Assembly (NCBI GenBank): GCA_963791225.1
Contig: CAWBRV010000008.1
Span: 558,001 to 622,000 of the forward strand
Direction of reading: 5' to 3'
From: PALSA-612 sp963791225
GTDB lineage: Bacteria > Actinomycetota > Thermoleophilia > Gaiellales > Gaiellaceae
DNA length: 64,000 nt
Part shown: in pieces, positions 61,885 through 64,000 of the stretch
Numbering within the stretch: position 1 is the first letter of the stretch
Layout of the letters: every line of letters starts with the position of its first letter
Notes under the pieces: model-generated
Told to the model about the DNA's origin: nothing
Databases searched by the model: none
What the model saw: only the letters and a program-made list of their open reading frames with translations
Made by a program: the position numbers and the translations under genes

Positions 61885-62445
61885 ATGACCGAAAGCGAGA
61901 CCGACACGAGGACTCTCGAGCGGCTGCTCGAGATCTCGTCGATGTTGAACTCGACGCTCAAGCTCGACGAACTGCTTGGGCAGATTCTCTCGGCCGCGAC
62001 GGAGCTGACCGACGCGGAGACGAGCTCCCTACTGCTGCTCGACGAGGAGGGCGAGGAGCTGACGGTCGAGGTTGCGAGCGGCGCGCCGGGCGAAGCGATC
62101 GTCAGGGAACACGTCCCCGCCGGTCAGGGGATCGCGGGTTGGGTCGTCGAGCACGGCGAGGCGCTCGTCGTCGACGACCCAAGCTCGGATCCTCGCTTCT
62201 ACCACGGCATCGACGAGAAAAGCGGGTTCGAGACAAAGAGCATCCTCGCGGTGCCGATGACGACAAAGGGGCGCACCATCGGCGTGATCGAGGTGATCAA
62301 CAAGGGAGAGGGTGGTTTCACGCCCCGCGACCAGAAGGTCACGACCGCGCTCGCCAGTCAGGCCGCCGTGGCGATCGACAACTCACGACTGTACGCGCGC
62401 CTTGCGGACGCAGTCGTCGCCTCGCGCATGTCCTACCGGCTCTAG
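61885..62445 (+). CDS. GAF-domain protein
   Basis: 186 residues; AAGGAGAAGCG then ATG. A short helical lead (TRTLERLLEISSMLNSTLKLDELLGQIL) precedes one GAF domain: AETSSLLLLDEEGEELTVEVASG, VPAGQGIAGWVVEHGEALVVDDPSSDPRF, KSILAVPMTTKGRTIGVIEVINK, DQKVTTALASQAAVAIDNSRLY. There is no kinase, cyclase or output domain. It is 9 nt after accC and probably cotranscribed, so a ligand sensor for the pathway is possible. Convergent with fabD. Confidence 0.85.
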   Translation: MTESETDTRTLERLLEISSMLNSTLKLDELLGQILSAATELTDAETSSLLLLDEEGEELTVEVASGAPGEAIVREHVPAGQGIAGWVVEHGEALVVDDPSSDPRFYHGIDEKSGFETKSILAVPMTTKGRTIGVIEVINKGEGGFTPRDQKVTTALASQAAVAIDNSRLYARLADAVVASRMSYRL

Positions 62446-62458
62446 CGTGACCTAACGG

Positions 62459-63409
62459 TCAGGCACGGACGAGAGTCGGCCGCTCGCGGGCGAAGGTATC
62501 GAGCAACTCGGGACAATCGGCCGAGGTGACGTCGGCACCGGGCTGGATCTGCCGCGTCAGGCCTCCGAGCACGCGGCCGGGACCGAGCTCCAGGAAGGAC
62601 TCGCCGCCGGCCTCGACAAGCGAATGGACGCAGTCGACCCACCGGACCGGACTCGCGATCTGGGCGATGAGCGCCTCCCGCACCTCTTCGGCCGTGCTCA
62701 CGATCCTGCCGGTTGCGTTGACCGCGATCGGAACCTGCGGGTCGCTCCAGGCGACTCCCTCCGCCGCGCGCGCCATCTCGGCTTGCACGGGCTCCATCAG
62801 CTCGCTGTGGAAGGCCGCGCCCACCTGAAGTCTCACGACGCGCGCTGCGCCCGCCTCCTCAGCCAGCTGCATGAGCCGCTCGACGGCCTTCTCCTCTCCC
62901 GACACGACGATCTGGGTGGACGAGTTGAGGTTCGCGAGGCCGACGACGCCGGCTTCTGAGGCCTCCGCGCAGAGGGTCTCGAGGATCTCGGCCTCGAGCC
63001 CAATCACGGCGGCCATGGCGCCCGGTCGCTCCGACTGGATCTCGGCCATGAGGCGACCCCGCAGGCAGACGAGCTCGATGCCGTCCTCGACGGAAAGCGC
63101 TCGCGCTGCCACCGCGGCCGTGTATTCGCCCAGGCTGTGACCGGCCACGAGAGCCGGTCGTAGGCCTCTGGCACGGGCGGCGTCTGTGAGCGCCAGCGAG
63201 ACGGAGAAGATCGCGGGCTGGGCGACGTCGGTGCGCGTGAGCGACTCGATCGGGCCGGCAAGGCAGTAGCGGTGGATCGGGATGCCGGAGATCGCCTCCG
63301 CGTGCGCGAGGTAATGCTCGAGATGGTCAGGCTCGTGCTTGAGCAGCTCTGCCCCCATGCCGAGCTTCTGGGACCCTTGCCCCGGGAAGAGGAACACGAG
63401 TGCGGTCAT
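62459..63409 (-). CDS. fabD: Malonyl-CoA:ACP transacylase
   Basis: 316 residues, ATG preceded by GGAGG (minus strand). VFLFPGQGSQKLGMGAEL, GHSLGEY with nucleophile S92, RGRLM (Arg of the malonyl-binding site, about 117-121), and AAFHSELM with catalytic H201, all at normal spacing. It loads malonyl groups on ACP for fatty-acid or polyketide synthesis. It faces away from the carboxylase genes, so it is a separate transcript that shares the divergent region 63410-63636 with the cupin gene. No other fab gene is in the window. Confidence 0.92.
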   Translation of the reverse strand: MTALVFLFPGQGSQKLGMGAELLKHEPDHLEHYLAHAEAISGIPIHRYCLAGPIESLTRTDVAQPAIFSVSLALTDAARARGLRPALVAGHSLGEYTAAVAARALSVEDGIELVCLRGRLMAEIQSERPGAMAAVIGLEAEILETLCAEASEAGVVGLANLNSSTQIVVSGEEKAVERLMQLAEEAGAARVVRLQVGAAFHSELMEPVQAEMARAAEGVAWSDPQVPIAVNATGRIVSTAEEVREALIAQIASPVRWVDCVHSLVEAGGESFLELGPGRVLGGLTRQIQPGADVTSADCPELLDTFARERPTLVRA

Positions 63410-63636
63410 CGACCTCCTTCAGCCACCTCCCGCCGAAGTATCACAGCGGGCGCCCGCCTCGACAACTCTTCCAGGATGACGGTCGTCCCGAACCGACCAG
63501 GGCTTCGCTTGGGACCGCGAGACTGAGCCCGAGCCCGGAGCTCGTCAGCCGCGGCTCCTTCTGACGGGGCCAGTCTCGATTAGGATCGCGGGCACAGATC
63601 GTCGGCGGCACTTCGACGCGGCGAGGAGGTTGCGAA

Positions 63637-64000
63637 ATGGAAACGCAGGACCAGGTTCGTTCGGTGGCGGACGTCCCCGCGGACACCCGACGCGGCGGCG
63701 ACGTGCGCACGCTGCTCAGCCCGAAGTCGGTCGGTTCGACCTCGGGGTTCATGGGCGTCGCCACGATCGGCCCTGGCGACTGGATCTCGGAGCACTACCA
63801 CCCGTACTCGGAGGAGTTCATCTACGTCGTGCGCGGCACGATCACCGCCAGGTTGAACGGGGAGCCTCAGCCTGTCGAGGCGGGCCAGGGCCTGTTCATC
63901 CCGATCGAGGTGAGGCACCGTCTGATGAACGAGGGAAGCGAGGAGGCCTTCATCGTCTTCCACCTCGGTCCTCTCGCCCCGAAACCCGACCTCGGCCATG
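63637..64000 (+). CDS. Cupin (CurC/TcmJ-like), cut by window end
   Basis: 121 residues visible, no stop before the window ends. GGAGG lies 7 nt before the ATG; TAGGAT at 63581 may be the -10. Cupin motif 1: EHYHPYSEEFIYVVRGTITARLNG (HxH...E...G); motif 2: QGLFIPIEVRHRLMNEG (P...H...N). The arrangement and length resemble the cupins encoded next to ketosynthases in type II PKS clusters (curC, whiE ORFI, tcmJ). The next gene to the right is therefore of interest. Confidence 0.78.
   Translation, partial: METQDQVRSVADVPADTRRGGDVRTLLSPKSVGSTSGFMGVATIGPGDWISEHYHPYSEEFIYVVRGTITARLNGEPQPVEAGQGLFIPIEVRHRLMNEGSEEAFIVFHLGPLAPKPDLGH

Overview
The window is GC-rich, densely packed actinobacterial-type DNA. 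Many genes overlap by 4 nt (ATGA/GTGA), GTG and TTG starts are common, and several genes look leaderless (a TANNNT box 6-9 nt before the start codon). The OpcA/Zwf pair, the split acetyl-CoA carboxylase with an apparently fused beta-alpha carboxyltransferase, and a secreted protein with repeated Ig-like modules of the kind frequent in Thermoleophilia suggest a deep-branching actinobacterium (Gaiellales/Solirubrobacterales-like). That placement is inference; there is no rRNA here.

Region 1 (1-36.5 kb) is a large surface-polysaccharide locus. It holds about 16 glycosyltransferases plus a polytopic membrane glycosyltransferase, a Wzm/Wzt-type ABC exporter, two sulfotransferases, a methyltransferase, a PhyH-type dioxygenase, a phosphoglycosyl transferase, an ATP-grasp enzyme, a D-glucuronyl C5-epimerase, a nucleotide-sugar epimerase, a Wzz-like protein and a polyprenyl-phosphate-type GT2. 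A GT12-like (GalNAc-transferase type) GT, a GT with a galactosyltransferase C-terminal module, the uronyl C5-epimerase and the sulfotransferases together raise the possibility of a sulfated, epimerised, glycosaminoglycan-like polymer. Embedded at 27.2-30.7 kb on the minus strand is a five-gene redox operon: Ser/Thr-rich membrane protein, ApbE flavin transferase, ferric-reductase-like membrane protein, NuoF-like subunit and ferredoxin.

Region 2 (36.5-39.5 kb) starts with a gene-free stretch carrying the 5' half of a tRNA gene, followed by a frameshifted GH63-type glucosidase. Region 3 (39.7-51.5 kb) is a carbon-metabolism and signalling block: zwf, opcA, pta, a cNMP-binding protein, a GH15 hydrolase, an SRPBCC protein, a Cys-less thioredoxin-fold protein, a cNMP-FHA-ABC-permease fusion, a DUF1772 membrane protein and a tandem-FHA membrane protein.

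Region 4 (51.5-64 kb) looks like an aromatic-polyketide-type neighbourhood. It has a SchA/CurD-like protein, NmrA and SDR reductases, a 6PGDH/HIBADH-like dehydrogenase, an amidohydrolase, an ABM monooxygenase, a second DUF1772 (anthrone-oxygenase-like) protein, a TcmI-like cyclase, a full acetyl-CoA carboxylase set (accD-accA, accB, accC), a malonyl-CoA:ACP transacylase and, cut by the window end, a CurC/TcmJ-like cupin. No ketosynthase lies inside the window; it would have to be to the right.

Several conserved genes (beta-propeller at 33.2 kb, GH63, accD-A, accB, accC) carry single-base frameshifts, almost all +1 and several in GGG runs. This is more like sequence error than biology, and those genes are probably intact in the organism.
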